Source of the DNA: Acidobacteriota bacterium
GTDB lineage: Bacteria; Acidobacteriota; Thermoanaerobaculia; Multivoradales; JAHZIX01
Assembly: GCA_034211275.1 (NCBI GenBank)
Contig: JAXHTF010000002.1
Location: 62,001 to 126,000 of the forward strand
Reading direction: 5' to 3'
Length of the DNA: 64,000 nt
Shown: positions 35,765 to 44,606 of the stretch, piece after piece
Layout of the letters: every line of letters starts with the position of its first letter
Position numbering within the stretch: position 1 is the first letter of the stretch
Notes under the pieces: model-generated
Told to the model about the DNA's origin: nothing
What the model saw: only the letters and a program-made list of their open reading frames with translations
The model's database searches: none
Made by a program: the position numbers and the translations under genes

Positions 35765-36954
35765 CTCTTCAGCCGTGCCAGGAGCTGGTCCCAGCGCTGC
35801 TGGCGGGAGCCGGAGAGGGCGCGGCCGGCGAGGCTCTGGTTGAAGAAGCGATGGCCTTCCTCGGGCAAATGGCGCAGCTCCTCGATGCGCTCCACCAGAG
35901 CGGCGCGCATCGTCGGCGGGAAGCTGGTGGCCGCCAGATCGCCGCCACCGGCGACCACCATCAAAGCCGTCGCCTGGCATTTGCGGCAGCGGTCGCAGGT
36001 GCCGGCGCCGCTCGAATAGCAGACCCTCAGACTCCTCAGCAGCTCCGGGGCGTGATCCAGCAGGGCCTCGACCTTGGGCTGCCGCATTTCGGTCTCGTGA
36101 AGCAGCTCCATCGGGGCCGGGTACGCATAGCGATCGACGTACGCGGCGGAGCCAGCGCAGCTGCCCACCCGGCCTAGAAGCTCGCTGAAGCCGCCGGCCA
36201 GGTACACCCGCGCCAGCAGGGGGCGGATCACTGTCAGGGCGGTGAAGATGTGGTGCACGTGCATCAGGCCGAGCCAGAAGGAGCAATTGTCGGGAAACTT
36301 CTCGTCCAGACGGTTGTGCTTGTAGACGCTGGCCAGATTGGTCCACAGATGCATCCAGCCGAGGCCCCGCTCCTGCGCCACCGCCTGAGTGGTCTCCAGG
36401 GCGTCGGCGCGCTGCTCGCCGGTGGTCATGGAGTCGAGATTTTCGAAGTTCGACAGATGGATCAGCCAATCCACGCCCGCCGCTCCTGCACCTTCCCGCT
36501 GCTCCAGGTCTGCTCTCTGCTCCAGATCGATCAGCGCTCGGCAGCTGTCGATGCCGGCGCTGAACATCAGCCCCCGGTGGTGTCGGGGCAGGTCGAGATC
36601 TTCCTCTTCCGGCCCGGCCAGCGGCGTGAGACTGGCGAAGGGGTCGTGGCGAGGCCAGCCGTAGTGATCCTGGAGGAAGGTGCCGACAGAGCGCAGGCTC
36701 TCGATCAGGCTGGCGGGCACCGGGATCGGCGAGCGCAGCTCGGCGCCGTAAGCCCAGCCCAGGGGGGCGAAGGCGGAGACGAAGGCACCGTTGAGGATCG
36801 GAGCTTCGCTGCGCACGCCCTCGCTGCACGCCAGCCCCAGCAGCCGGTTGTCCCACAGCAGGGGCTCGAGGTCCGGCGAGCAGGCGTAACGGCACCGCAC
36901 CCGCCAGGGATCCCGGCCCAACTCGGTGAGCTCGACGAAGGGCATGTCGCTCAC
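35761..36954 (-). CDS. QueC-like ATP pyrophosphatase-fold protein
   Basis: The 397-residue protein has a PP-loop variant F-SAGIDS at 131-137 and a C-terminal zinc site C302-x7-C310-x2-C313-x2-C316, the same arrangement as in QueC (7-cyano-7-deazaguanine synthase). It is about 170 residues longer than QueC at its N-terminus, and no other queuosine genes are nearby, so it is more likely a relative recruited for amide or nitrile formation on another carboxylate. GTG 36954 overlaps the stop of the upstream gene (GTGA); ATG 36945 is a second choice. It is the last gene of the KCD-repeat/radical SAM operon. Confidence 0.78.
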   Translation of the reverse strand: MSDMPFVELTELGRDPWRVRCRYACSPDLEPLLWDNRLLGLACSEGVRSEAPILNGAFVSAFAPLGWAYGAELRSPIPVPASLIESLRSVGTFLQDHYGWPRHDPFASLTPLAGPEEEDLDLPRHHRGLMFSAGIDSCRALIDLEQRADLEQREGAGAAGVDWLIHLSNFENLDSMTTGEQRADALETTQAVAQERGLGWMHLWTNLASVYKHNRLDEKFPDNCSFWLGLMHVHHIFTALTVIRPLLARVYLAGGFSELLGRVGSCAGSAAYVDRYAYPAPMELLHETEMRQPKVEALLDHAPELLRSLRVCYSSGAGTCDRCRKCQATALMVVAGGGDLAATSFPPTMRAALVERIEELRHLPEEGHRFFNQSLAGRALSGSRQQRWDQLLARLKS

Positions 36955-37994
36955 GCCAGCGCCCCGCGGCTCGCCGCTTCCACCGCTCCCGCTGATCGGA
37001 CCTGCCGGACCCCCGGCAGCTCCTCCGCCACCGGCAGGCCCAGGGGGGCGGCCACCTCGTCGAACCAGCGCACCAGGTTGCGCCGTAGTGTTCGGGCTCG
37101 CCGGAAGGGCGTCGCTGGCGGCAGGCGCCGGCCGGAAACGGCTCCCTCCACCAAGCGCTGGAGACGCCGCGGTACCGGCGGTTCGATGGGCACCCCCAAA
37201 TACTCCACCAGCGAGTAGCGGGAGTCGTACCAGGGCCCCAGGAAGAAGGCCGGGGTGCCGTGGACCAGGGCGGTGAGCAGGGCGTGGATGCGGCTGGTGA
37301 CCACCACCGACGCACCGGCGATGAGCTCGTGGGCCTGCTCCGCACTGTCCAGAGGAACCGCTTCGACGTCTCCTGCCGCCAGCCCCAGGCCGGAGAGGTC
37401 CTGACGTTCCGGAGCATGGAGCAGCGCCACCGTCGGGGCGACGGCGGCGCAGGCTTTGATCGAGGCGGCGATGAGTTCCTGAAAACCGAGGCCAGGGGAG
37501 AAGACCACCGGCCCGGGTCGGAGTTTCCAGCGTTCCGCATCCCCCAGGAGCAGCGTCGGGCAGCCCACCAAGGCGCTCTCCAGACCGGCGTTGCGCAGCG
37601 AGCGATGGGTGAAGGGGTCGCGGCTGCCAACGGTCTGAGAGAGCTGCTGGGCCAGAGCCAGATCCGCCAGGTCTTCGGGGCTGCGCAAGGCCACGCCGGG
37701 AGTGAGGATGGGGATCTCCACGGCCGCGAGGCCGGGAGCGGTGGCGTGATCCTCCGGCTGTAGCAGGGTGGCGCCGGGCAGGACCAGGGCGCGGCAGCGG
37801 TGGATGGCTTCCAGCTCCTTCTCTCCCAACGGCCGGTGGGCGTTGATCTCGACGGCGAAGTTGGGAAACCCGAAGCAGCTGCGCACCGCGTGCTCGATGA
37901 TCAGATTGCCGCGGTTGACGCACCCAGGGGTGATGGTCAGCAGGGCATGGTCCCGGGAGCTGGTTACCTGGGAGCTGTTCACCTGGGAGCTCAT
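36951..37994 (-). CDS. Polysaccharide pyruvyl transferase-like protein
   Basis: The 347-residue protein resembles the polysaccharide pyruvyl transferase family: an early TPGCVNRGNLIIEHAV (a glycine-rich start of a GT-B-like fold) and, near residues 232-250, VVVTSRIHALLTALVHGTPAFFL, the family's most conserved stretch. These enzymes add pyruvate ketals to sugars, and some members serve in cell-wall glycans. The N-terminus carries a short SSQVN/SSQVT repeat. It overlaps both neighbours by four bases. The acceptor is unknown; the GH3 gene and glycosyltransferases nearby suggest a glycan or glycosylated product. Confidence 0.8.
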   Translation of the reverse strand: MSSQVNSSQVTSSRDHALLTITPGCVNRGNLIIEHAVRSCFGFPNFAVEINAHRPLGEKELEAIHRCRALVLPGATLLQPEDHATAPGLAAVEIPILTPGVALRSPEDLADLALAQQLSQTVGSRDPFTHRSLRNAGLESALVGCPTLLLGDAERWKLRPGPVVFSPGLGFQELIAASIKACAAVAPTVALLHAPERQDLSGLGLAAGDVEAVPLDSAEQAHELIAGASVVVTSRIHALLTALVHGTPAFFLGPWYDSRYSLVEYLGVPIEPPVPRRLQRLVEGAVSGRRLPPATPFRRARTLRRNLVRWFDEVAAPLGLPVAEELPGVRQVRSAGAVEAASRGALA

Positions 37995-39982
37995 CGTCGC
38001 TGCCGTTCCCGCGCCGCCAGCCGGCGGATCAAAGCCTCCGGCGCCTGCTCCTCGAGGCGGGAGTAATAGCCGCCGAGGTCTGTGCAGGGGGCCTCCTGGG
38101 CGGCTTCTTCGCAGGCTTCTCCCAGCGCCATCAGAGCCTGCGCCCGGTCTACCAAGCTTGGACCTTCCGCCACCTGATGGCTCAACATGGCCGGCGGACG
38201 GTAGTGCTCGACGGGCCTCGGTAGGTGGCCGCCGGCGTCCACCAGCACGGACAGGACTTTTCCTTCCACGTGCCCTTTCACGGGCCAGCGGAGGGTTTGC
38301 CGCCGCTGGTCGAAGAGGATTCGCCGGCTCTGCCGCCCTTCGGAGGTCACCACCGTCACCTCCAGGGGCAGGGGCCAGGGCTGCCGGGTCTGCTGCTCCA
38401 GGTCGATCTCCACGGCGTCCTCCACGGCGCCCTCCACGGCGCCCTCCACCAAGCTATGGCGGGCCAGCACCCGCGGCATGTCGCCGCCGTAGACCCAGGC
38501 GTCGAAAAAGGATTGGAGGTCTCCACCGCCCGCCGCCTCGATGGCTCGCTGGAGGTCTCGGCTGGTCACCGCGCCGGCTTTCGCACCGGCGACGGTGAAG
38601 CGTTGGAGGCCCTTCCAGAAAACCTCGTCTCCGACCTCCTGACGCAGCAGATGGAGCACCAGCAGACCGCGGCTGTAGGTCAGGCCTCCGCTCATCTCCT
38701 CGGGGCGGTCCCAACCGTGGTGCACCAGCGGCCGCGGAGGCTCCTCGGCGAGAGCGCGCAAATAGCGCAGCCGGGCCAGAACCCGCTCGCGGTCGTAGGC
38801 GGCGCGGCCCCAACGGTCCTCCTTGTAGGCCGCCACCATGAACGACACCAGGCCTTCATGAAGCCAGAACTCCGACCAGGTGGCGCCGGTGACGCGGTTG
38901 CCCCACCAATGATGAGCCAGCTCGTGGGCGAGGAGGTAATCCTCCTGCGGGTCGGCGAGCAACGCCTTGCCATAGCGAGTGCTGAACAGGGAGAGCCCGG
39001 CCATCTCCTGCGGCGGCGCTTCGTGGAGCAACGCCTGGGTGTAGGAGCTGCCCTCGTAGGGCAGCCCCGCTCGCTGGCCGAAGAAGCGCAGCATGCGGGG
39101 CGTGTCGGCGAAGATGCGCCGCAGCTCGGCGCCGTTGAAGTCCCGGCCGACATAGTTCAGGGTGACCTTTTCGCCGAAGGCTCCTTGGGCTACCTCGGCG
39201 ACTGCCTCGAGGGGCGCCGCCAGAAAACCATAGAGGTAGGCGGGCCGCGGGGTCTCCAGGCGATATCGATGGTGATGCTGGAGGTCTCCGGTGGGCTGGT
39301 CGGCAGCGTCGGCGCTTTCGATCCTTCGGCCGGTGGCTTCGACGTGCAGGGTGGCGGGGGCGGTGAGGGAAAGGTCGAGGGTGGCGCGGTCGCCGGGATG
39401 ATCGTGGCAGGGCATCCAGCCCGCGGTGTGGAAGGCGGTGAAGACCTGGTCGTGGTCGAAGCGCAGGCCTCGCTTCGCATCGGATCGGTAGCGGATCCGG
39501 AAGCGTCGCACTTCTTCCTTGGCCATGGGGCCCTTCGTTCTGGGTTCGGGGGAAAGATCGAGGAAGAGGGCCGCTTCGGCTTCCTCCACCCGGAACGGCA
39601 CCGGAGATCCGCCGCTCCGGACTTCCTCGATGATCAGCCCCTCCGAGGCCAGCCGGATGGTCGCCAGCTCATCGACCAAGGAGCGCAACTCCACCGTGAC
39701 GTCCCCCAGCACTGCGGGTTGGAGGAAGTCGAGATCGAGGATGGCCTCGTAGTGCAGGACGTCGAAGCCCGCGGCTTCGGCTCGTGGCTTTTCGTTCCCT
39801 CCTGGTGCCACTGTTCCAGCTTCGGTGGGCGGCTGGGGCGCCGCCGGCCTTGCGGCCCCGCTGATGGTGAGGGCGAGGAGGAGGGTGCCGGCCAGGAGCC
39901 CAATGCCGGCCAGGAGCCCAATGCCGGCCAGGAGCCCGGTGCCGGCCAGGAGCCCGGTGAGCCCTCGAGGGCGGGGCTTCAT
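37991..39982 (-). CDS. M1-family metallopeptidase, exported
   Basis: The 663-residue protein has an N-terminal hydrophobic signal built of repeated LLAGIG units, a beta-rich N-terminal domain typical of M1 aminopeptidases, and the zinc site HELAHHWWG followed 18 residues later by the Glu of LHEG. The usual GAMEN exopeptidase motif is replaced by a QEMAGLSLFS-type segment, so substrate choice may differ. It should act in the periplasm. In this operon it could trim the KCD-repeat protein after modification; that is inference. The start overlaps the GH3 stop and the end overlaps the next start. Confidence 0.88.
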   Translation of the reverse strand: MKPRPRGLTGLLAGTGLLAGIGLLAGIGLLAGTLLLALTISGAARPAAPQPPTEAGTVAPGGNEKPRAEAAGFDVLHYEAILDLDFLQPAVLGDVTVELRSLVDELATIRLASEGLIIEEVRSGGSPVPFRVEEAEAALFLDLSPEPRTKGPMAKEEVRRFRIRYRSDAKRGLRFDHDQVFTAFHTAGWMPCHDHPGDRATLDLSLTAPATLHVEATGRRIESADAADQPTGDLQHHHRYRLETPRPAYLYGFLAAPLEAVAEVAQGAFGEKVTLNYVGRDFNGAELRRIFADTPRMLRFFGQRAGLPYEGSSYTQALLHEAPPQEMAGLSLFSTRYGKALLADPQEDYLLAHELAHHWWGNRVTGATWSEFWLHEGLVSFMVAAYKEDRWGRAAYDRERVLARLRYLRALAEEPPRPLVHHGWDRPEEMSGGLTYSRGLLVLHLLRQEVGDEVFWKGLQRFTVAGAKAGAVTSRDLQRAIEAAGGGDLQSFFDAWVYGGDMPRVLARHSLVEGAVEGAVEDAVEIDLEQQTRQPWPLPLEVTVVTSEGRQSRRILFDQRRQTLRWPVKGHVEGKVLSVLVDAGGHLPRPVEHYRPPAMLSHQVAEGPSLVDRAQALMALGEACEEAAQEAPCTDLGGYYSRLEEQAPEALIRRLAARERQRR
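39884..39955 (-). repeat. Four 18-bp tandem repeats inside a signal peptide
   Basis: Four units of 18 bp (AATGCCGGCCAGGAGCCC and GGTGCCGGCCAGGAGCCC on the plus strand) encode successive hydrophobic six-residue blocks (LLAG-I/T-G). They make up most of the h-region of the M1 peptidase signal. The repeat number could change by slippage and alter the signal length in frame. Confidence 0.85.
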
Positions 39983-41115
39983 GAGGCGTTCTTCTTCATG
40001 GTCTGTAGGGGTGGTGTCGTGGCCAGCTCGGGGTGCATTTTCAGCAGGCGGCCCTTGAGGCGGCGGACGCGGCCCAGGGCCTCGGCGACCCGGGTGGGGC
40101 TCAGCCGGCCCTGTTCCAGCGCCCGATGGAGGCGATAAACGGCGCTGAATTGATGCGCCTCCTTGTAGTAGATCAGCAGATCACTGCCGGCGGCGAAAGC
40201 CAGGGCGCCGCATTCCGCCGGCGTCCAGTACCGCCGCAGGGCCTTCATTTCCAGCGCGTCGGCGACGATGGGGCCCTCGTAGCCGAGCTCCTGACGCAAG
40301 ACCTGCCGCTGCCAGAAGGGCGAGAGGCTAGCGGGCGGATCTTCCCCAGGGGCTTCGCCGTCGGCGCCGGCCTGGGGATAGCGTACGTGAGCGGTCATCA
40401 CCGCGTCGACATCAGCCGCCAGGGCGGCGCGGAAGGGGATCAGCTCCCGCTCCTCCATCACGCTGCGGGACGCGGACACTACCGGCAGATCCCGATGGCT
40501 GTCGACCTCGGTGGCGCCGTGGCCCGGAAAGTGTTTGACGCAGCTCAAGACCCCGCCTCGGCGCAGTCCCCGCACCGCCGCCGCGACGTGCTCGGCGGTG
40601 CGCCGAGGATCGAGGCCGAAGGAGCGGTCTCCCACCGCGCCGGCGCTGGTGGCGGCGGCCAGATCCGCCACCGGGGCGAGGCAGAGGTGGACTCCGGCGC
40701 CGGCGAGCTCCGCTCCCGCTTGGGCCAGCAGCTCCTCGGTTGCAGCGGGTTCGCCGGTGCCGAGCTCGGCCATGGGCGGGAGGCGAGTGAACCCGGTGCG
40801 AAAGCGCTGCACTCGGCCCCCTTCGTGATCGGTAGCCACCAACAGGGGCTCGCCGGGCCGGGCGCAGCGGTGCTGGAGCTCGGCGGTGAGCTGGCCCAGC
40901 TGCTCCGGATGGCGAAAGTTGTCGGTGAAGAGGACCACGCCGCCGATGCGGAAGGTGCGGAAGAACTCCGCCACGTCCTCCCCCAGCCGGGTGCCGTCGA
41001 AGGCCAGGAGGAAGAGCTGGCCGAAGGTGTCGAGCACCTCTTCCGGCGCAGGACTCCCGCCAGCGCCCCCGCGAGAGCTCTCCGGCGGCGGCGCGTCCTG
41101 GTGTGCCGGGTTCAC
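39979..41115 (-). CDS. Family 3 glycoside hydrolase (NagZ-like beta-N-acetylhexosaminidase)
   Basis: The 378-residue protein has the NagZ-type signature KHFPGHGATEVDSHRDLP near residues 185-202 and the nucleophile region PIVADALEMKAL (Asp near 275). There is no signal peptide, so it acts in the cytoplasm, in agreement with NagZ, which recycles muropeptides. Length fits the single-domain NagZ class. GTG 41115 overlaps the radical SAM stop. Its place in the middle of a coupled biosynthetic operon is unusual for a recycling enzyme and suggests a special sugar-releasing role. Confidence 0.9.
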   Translation of the reverse strand: MNPAHQDAPPPESSRGGAGGSPAPEEVLDTFGQLFLLAFDGTRLGEDVAEFFRTFRIGGVVLFTDNFRHPEQLGQLTAELQHRCARPGEPLLVATDHEGGRVQRFRTGFTRLPPMAELGTGEPAATEELLAQAGAELAGAGVHLCLAPVADLAAATSAGAVGDRSFGLDPRRTAEHVAAAVRGLRRGGVLSCVKHFPGHGATEVDSHRDLPVVSASRSVMEERELIPFRAALAADVDAVMTAHVRYPQAGADGEAPGEDPPASLSPFWQRQVLRQELGYEGPIVADALEMKALRRYWTPAECGALAFAAGSDLLIYYKEAHQFSAVYRLHRALEQGRLSPTRVAEALGRVRRLKGRLLKMHPELATTPPLQTMKKNAS

Positions 41116-42689
41116 CGACCGGGTTTCCCTGGATTCCCGTCCAGCGGCGGGGTGTCCTGGCGGGGTCGGCTCGCGCTTCCGATTTGCAGCAGCGATGCAG
41201 CTCCGGTGGTGGGCAGAGGCTCGCCCGGCTCCGTCAAGGGCCGGCCGTGGGCCGGTGCCTGAGGGCAGCCGACGCAGCCCGGGGGCAGCCAGCCCAGCGC
41301 CAGGGGCAGGCGGTACCCCCACAGCAAATCGCCGATCCAAAGCTCCGCCAGGGAGCTGCCGTCGAGTTGCGCCAGGGGGCGCCGGGGCAGGTCGATCATC
41401 GCTTCGCAGCAGGTCAGGGAGGAGCCGTCGATGGTCAAGTAGGCGGCGTCCACCGCCCACCGGCAGAGCTCCGGCGGCGGACCGATGGCGGGGTGCAGGA
41501 TCTCGTCGTGCTCCGGTGAGAGCACCGGGGATGCTGGGATTGGCGCCTCGCCGGTGAGCTGGCGCCAGCGGTCCTCGCTCCAGCGCAGGAAAGCCTCGTC
41601 GCCGCCGTCCCAGCCCTCCTCCAGCCAGGTTTCGTCGTAGCTCTCCTGCGCGGTGGAGCGCGGGTCGATGCACGAGAAGTGGGGCATGCGCAGCCCCAGA
41701 TGGGCGGAGTAGGAGAGAAGCGCTTCGGCGTCGGCGTAGGGATCGTCCACCAGCACCGCTTTGATCTTGATGCGCAGATGGTCGAGGTTCTGCCGCCGCC
41801 GATGCTCCACCAGCGCTTCGAGATTGTCGAGCACCGGCTGGAGGGCCGTACCGCCGCGCTGGTGGGCGAAGCGTTGGGGATCCAAGGAGTCGAGAGAGAA
41901 GGCGATGGAGGTGATGCCCGCCGCGCACAGGGGTTCGAAGCGGCGGGCGTCGAAGACGGTGCCGTTGGTCACCACCCGCACCTCGGCTCGGGGAGCGCGG
42001 CGGCGTACCTCGCGCACCATGTCCGGCAGGCGAGGGTGGAGCACCGGTTCGCCGAGGCCGGTGAAGTCGACGTTGCGCACCCGGTGGAAATCGATGCCGT
42101 CGAGATGGCGGAGGAACTCTTCGAAGGGTTGGAAGCGCTTGCTTTCCAGATGGCGATGGGAGCAGTAGGAGCAGGTGAGATTGCAGCGGGTGGAGACTTC
42201 CAGCTGCACCGAGCGCGGATGGCCGGGAGTCTCGTAGATCAGGCTCGGTACCGCTTCGCCGCCGGCAGCCCCCTCAAAGCCCTCGAGGCGTGGGCGCAGC
42301 TGCTCTACCGCATCGGGTAGCAGCAACTCACCGCAGCTTCGGCACCAGCGGGCGCTGAGCCCCTCCACCACCAGCCCGCTGGCCTCCCCCAGGGCGGCGT
42401 CGACGGAGAGGGCTATGGTCGGTGTGCTGCAGCCGGCGCAGGGCGGAGCCTCGCCGCCGGTGGGGCGCAGGCGGGCGACGAGGAAGTGGGATGGGTCTCC
42501 CGCCAGACAGCGGGCGATGTCCTCGAGGAGACCTTCGTCCGGGCTGACCGCCGGGGCGAAGGCTCGGCGGCTGGCCAGGCAGACCTGGCCGGGGAGATGT
42601 CGTAGCCGGAGCCCCCGTTCCGGTACCAGCAGATCCACCGGTGCCGGGAGCCGGTGCTCGGAAGCACCGGTGGCGGCTTCGGATTGCAT
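41112..42689 (-). CDS. Radical SAM enzyme with SPASM-like C-terminus
   Basis: The 525-residue protein has a radical SAM cluster C169-x3-C173-x2-C176 (CNLTCSYC) followed by the barrel motifs (DFTGLGEPVLHP, VVTNGTVFD, FSLDSLDP). The C-terminus has further cysteines, one near 420, a CC pair and CVGC near 480, as in SPASM proteins that hold extra iron-sulfur clusters. The N-terminal 130 residues are extra, with two CxxC pairs (84/87 and 116/119) that look like a zinc ribbon. SPASM enzymes modify peptides or proteins. The KCD-repeat gene ends 12 bases upstream, so that protein is the natural substrate candidate. Confidence 0.9.
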   Translation of the reverse strand: MQSEAATGASEHRLPAPVDLLVPERGLRLRHLPGQVCLASRRAFAPAVSPDEGLLEDIARCLAGDPSHFLVARLRPTGGEAPPCAGCSTPTIALSVDAALGEASGLVVEGLSARWCRSCGELLLPDAVEQLRPRLEGFEGAAGGEAVPSLIYETPGHPRSVQLEVSTRCNLTCSYCSHRHLESKRFQPFEEFLRHLDGIDFHRVRNVDFTGLGEPVLHPRLPDMVREVRRRAPRAEVRVVTNGTVFDARRFEPLCAAGITSIAFSLDSLDPQRFAHQRGGTALQPVLDNLEALVEHRRRQNLDHLRIKIKAVLVDDPYADAEALLSYSAHLGLRMPHFSCIDPRSTAQESYDETWLEEGWDGGDEAFLRWSEDRWRQLTGEAPIPASPVLSPEHDEILHPAIGPPPELCRWAVDAAYLTIDGSSLTCCEAMIDLPRRPLAQLDGSSLAELWIGDLLWGYRLPLALGWLPPGCVGCPQAPAHGRPLTEPGEPLPTTGAASLLQIGSASRPRQDTPPLDGNPGKPGR

Positions 42690-42701
42690 CGGCCGGGGCG
42701 G

Positions 42702-43112
42702 CTAGTCGCTGCTCTCGGGGAGCTTGCTCTCCGTCCAGGAACGCTCTCGCGGATCGTAAGTCTGGAAGCGCTCGATGCGGAAATCACACTTCGACGAGGA
42801 CACCGCGCCCAGCCGGAACTGGCGGCCTTCCTGGAGACCGAACTCGAGGTTGATGCGGAAATCGCACTTCGAAGCGGAAAGCGTCGCGTTGACACCCGGC
42901 TGGCGGAACTTGCCGACTCGGTTCTGGAGCAGGTTCACCGACCAGTCGCACTTGTCGGATGCGACCCGCATCTGGCCCCGAGGCATCTGTGCGGAGACCG
43001 TACCCAGGTTGTTGAGTACGCCGTCGGCGCTCAGGGAAACCATGTCGAGCTTCCAGTCGGCAGGATTGATCACCGACTGGACGAGGGAGAACTTGAAATC
43101 ACATTTGGCCAT
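42702..43112 (-). CDS. KCD[F/W]-repeat protein, possible modified-peptide precursor
   Basis: The 136-residue protein is of unknown family. The motif Lys-Cys-Asp-Phe/Trp occurs four times, at residues 3-6, 54-57, 82-85 and 108-111, each followed by alternating strands (KFSL, SVNL, RINL, RIER). All four cysteines of the protein are in these motifs. I chose ATG 43112 because GGAGG lies six bases before it; a GTG six bases earlier overlaps that site. It is the first gene of a six-gene coupled operon and is directly followed by a radical SAM/SPASM enzyme. It may be a substrate for thioether or other cross-links at Cys-Asp or Lys-Trp; a structural beta-protein is the alternative. Confidence 0.65.
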   Translation of the reverse strand: MAKCDFKFSLVQSVINPADWKLDMVSLSADGVLNNLGTVSAQMPRGQMRVASDKCDWSVNLLQNRVGKFRQPGVNATLSASKCDFRINLEFGLQEGRQFRLGAVSSSKCDFRIERFQTYDPRERSWTESKLPESSD

Positions 43113-43448
43113 AACCACCCTCCGGCAGGGCTGTGAGCCCCGCGATCATCCGCCCGGGGAGGTGCGGAGCCGATGGCTGAGCTGCCGCCGGATTGCGCCA
43201 GTGCGGCGGTCGAGCTCGACGCCTCGGCTGAATCTAGCCATCCGCCCTGCGTCGGTTCTCGGACATGAGACCGGGGGGACAGCGTCGCTCGAATCTCTGA
43301 TCATGGCTTCCCGGAGACGGTTGGGATTGGTACCCCGGAATGCTGGCAATGATGAGAAACTTCAACGCGGGAAGTCGTTGATCAAAAATATTCTTCATAA
43401 TCAGTGTATGCCTCTGAGACTGCGAGAGTCAACCGCGAGGGAGACCCC
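43113..43448. other. Divergent intergenic region between KCD-repeat operon and glycosyltransferase
   Basis: This 336-bp gap carries the promoters for two divergent units. Its right end (about 43375-43415) is clearly AT-rich, unlike the surroundings, and contains TTGATC followed by TATTCT/TAATCA-type boxes, but spacing is not good enough to name one promoter. A short minus-strand reading frame (43146-43349) is present without a ribosome site or family match. Confidence 0.4.
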
Positions 43449-44504
43449 ATGAGCGCTTTGCGTGTGGCTTTGTGGATCGATCCCGGCACGCCGCTGGAGC
43501 CCTCGGTATCGGGTCCGGCGGCAGTGCTGGGCTACGAGTTGGCGCAGGGGTTGGCCGAGCACTGCGCTGCCAACGAGGATCTGGCAGTGGATCTCTTCGC
43601 CGGCCGGGGATCACAGGTCGAGTTGCCGCTGGTCTCGCTGGATCCGGAGGAGCTTCCCGGCGGGGGAAGCCTGGAGGCTTCCGGTCGGCGGCTCGACGCT
43701 CTCTTCTGTCAGCTGGTGCTGTCGGGAATGACCCGCGGCTACGACCTGGTGCATTGCCTGGCGCCGGTGGTGACCCCCCTGCAGCTGGTGGCCGCCGCCG
43801 GTACGCCGGTGCTGCACTCGCCGTTGGTTGCCGCCGACCACCCGGCAGCGCTGCTGCCGCCGCGGCTGGTGGCTCCTCCTCTGCTGCGCCGGCTGCGCTT
43901 CACCGCTGCGCCCCAAAGTGGGTTGGTGGTGGAGTGGTCCACAGCCGGTGGGAGGTCCCGAGAGGCGATCGAAGAAGCACCGGTGGCGGTCACTCTGGGT
44001 GTGGATCTGGTGCGCTATCGGCCGGTGGCCGAGCCGCGGGGGGATTTCCTCGCTTGGTCCGGGGCCGGCGGTGGCCAGGGCCGCAAGCTGGCGACGGCGG
44101 TGGCGGAAGAGGTCGGTATGGAGCTGTGGAGCCCGGCCCAAGGCGGCGCCGAGGACCTTCTACCCTACGCCCGTGCCCTGCTCCACCCGGCCTCCGAAGC
44201 CGGCGGTATCGAAGCACTCTGGCCCCTGCGTGCCCTCGCCTGTGCGGTGCCGGTGATCGCCGTGGCCGGCGGCGAGCTCGACGAGGTCTTTGGTGAGGAG
44301 AGCTGTGGAGCTTTGCCGGCTTGGGAGATCGCTGCTGATCCGACTGCCATGGCGGCAGCGGTAGTCGATGTCTTGGAAGCGCTACCGCGGCCGTCCCCGG
44401 AGGTGATCCAAGCTCGTCGTCGGCGGGCCCTCGGGCATCACAACCGCCGGGCCATGGTGGCCCGCTGCCGAGAGCTTTACGCGGCGATGAGGGAAGCGAA
44501 ATAG
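43449..44504 (+). CDS. GT-B-type glycosyltransferase
   Basis: The 351-residue protein fits the GT4-like GT-B fold. It has an N-terminal Rossmann half with LVHCLAP and PVLHSP, then a C-terminal half with a nucleotide-sugar site pattern LLHPASEAGGIEALWPLRALACAVPVIA and GGELDEVF (about 255-295). The acidic EAGGIE segment corresponds to the E-x7-E motif. No membrane helix is seen. The ATG follows GAGGGAG. It is divergent from the KCD-repeat operon and could glycosylate the same product, which is inference. Confidence 0.8.
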   Translation: MSALRVALWIDPGTPLEPSVSGPAAVLGYELAQGLAEHCAANEDLAVDLFAGRGSQVELPLVSLDPEELPGGGSLEASGRRLDALFCQLVLSGMTRGYDLVHCLAPVVTPLQLVAAAGTPVLHSPLVAADHPAALLPPRLVAPPLLRRLRFTAAPQSGLVVEWSTAGGRSREAIEEAPVAVTLGVDLVRYRPVAEPRGDFLAWSGAGGGQGRKLATAVAEEVGMELWSPAQGGAEDLLPYARALLHPASEAGGIEALWPLRALACAVPVIAVAGGELDEVFGEESCGALPAWEIAADPTAMAAAVVDVLEALPRPSPEVIQARRRRALGHHNRRAMVARCRELYAAMREAK

Positions 44505-44606
44505 CGCTGGCTCCCCGCCGGCGGCGGGATCCCTGCCACGGTTTTGCCTTCATCGGGCCTCGGTGAGGTCACCCCCGGCGGTGCCGAGGGCGCTAGAATC
44601 CCTGGC

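Noticed and set aside
43146-43349. 67-codon minus-strand frame upstream of the KCD-repeat gene
   Set aside because: No ribosome site and Arg-rich random composition; it could not be supported as a leader peptide.
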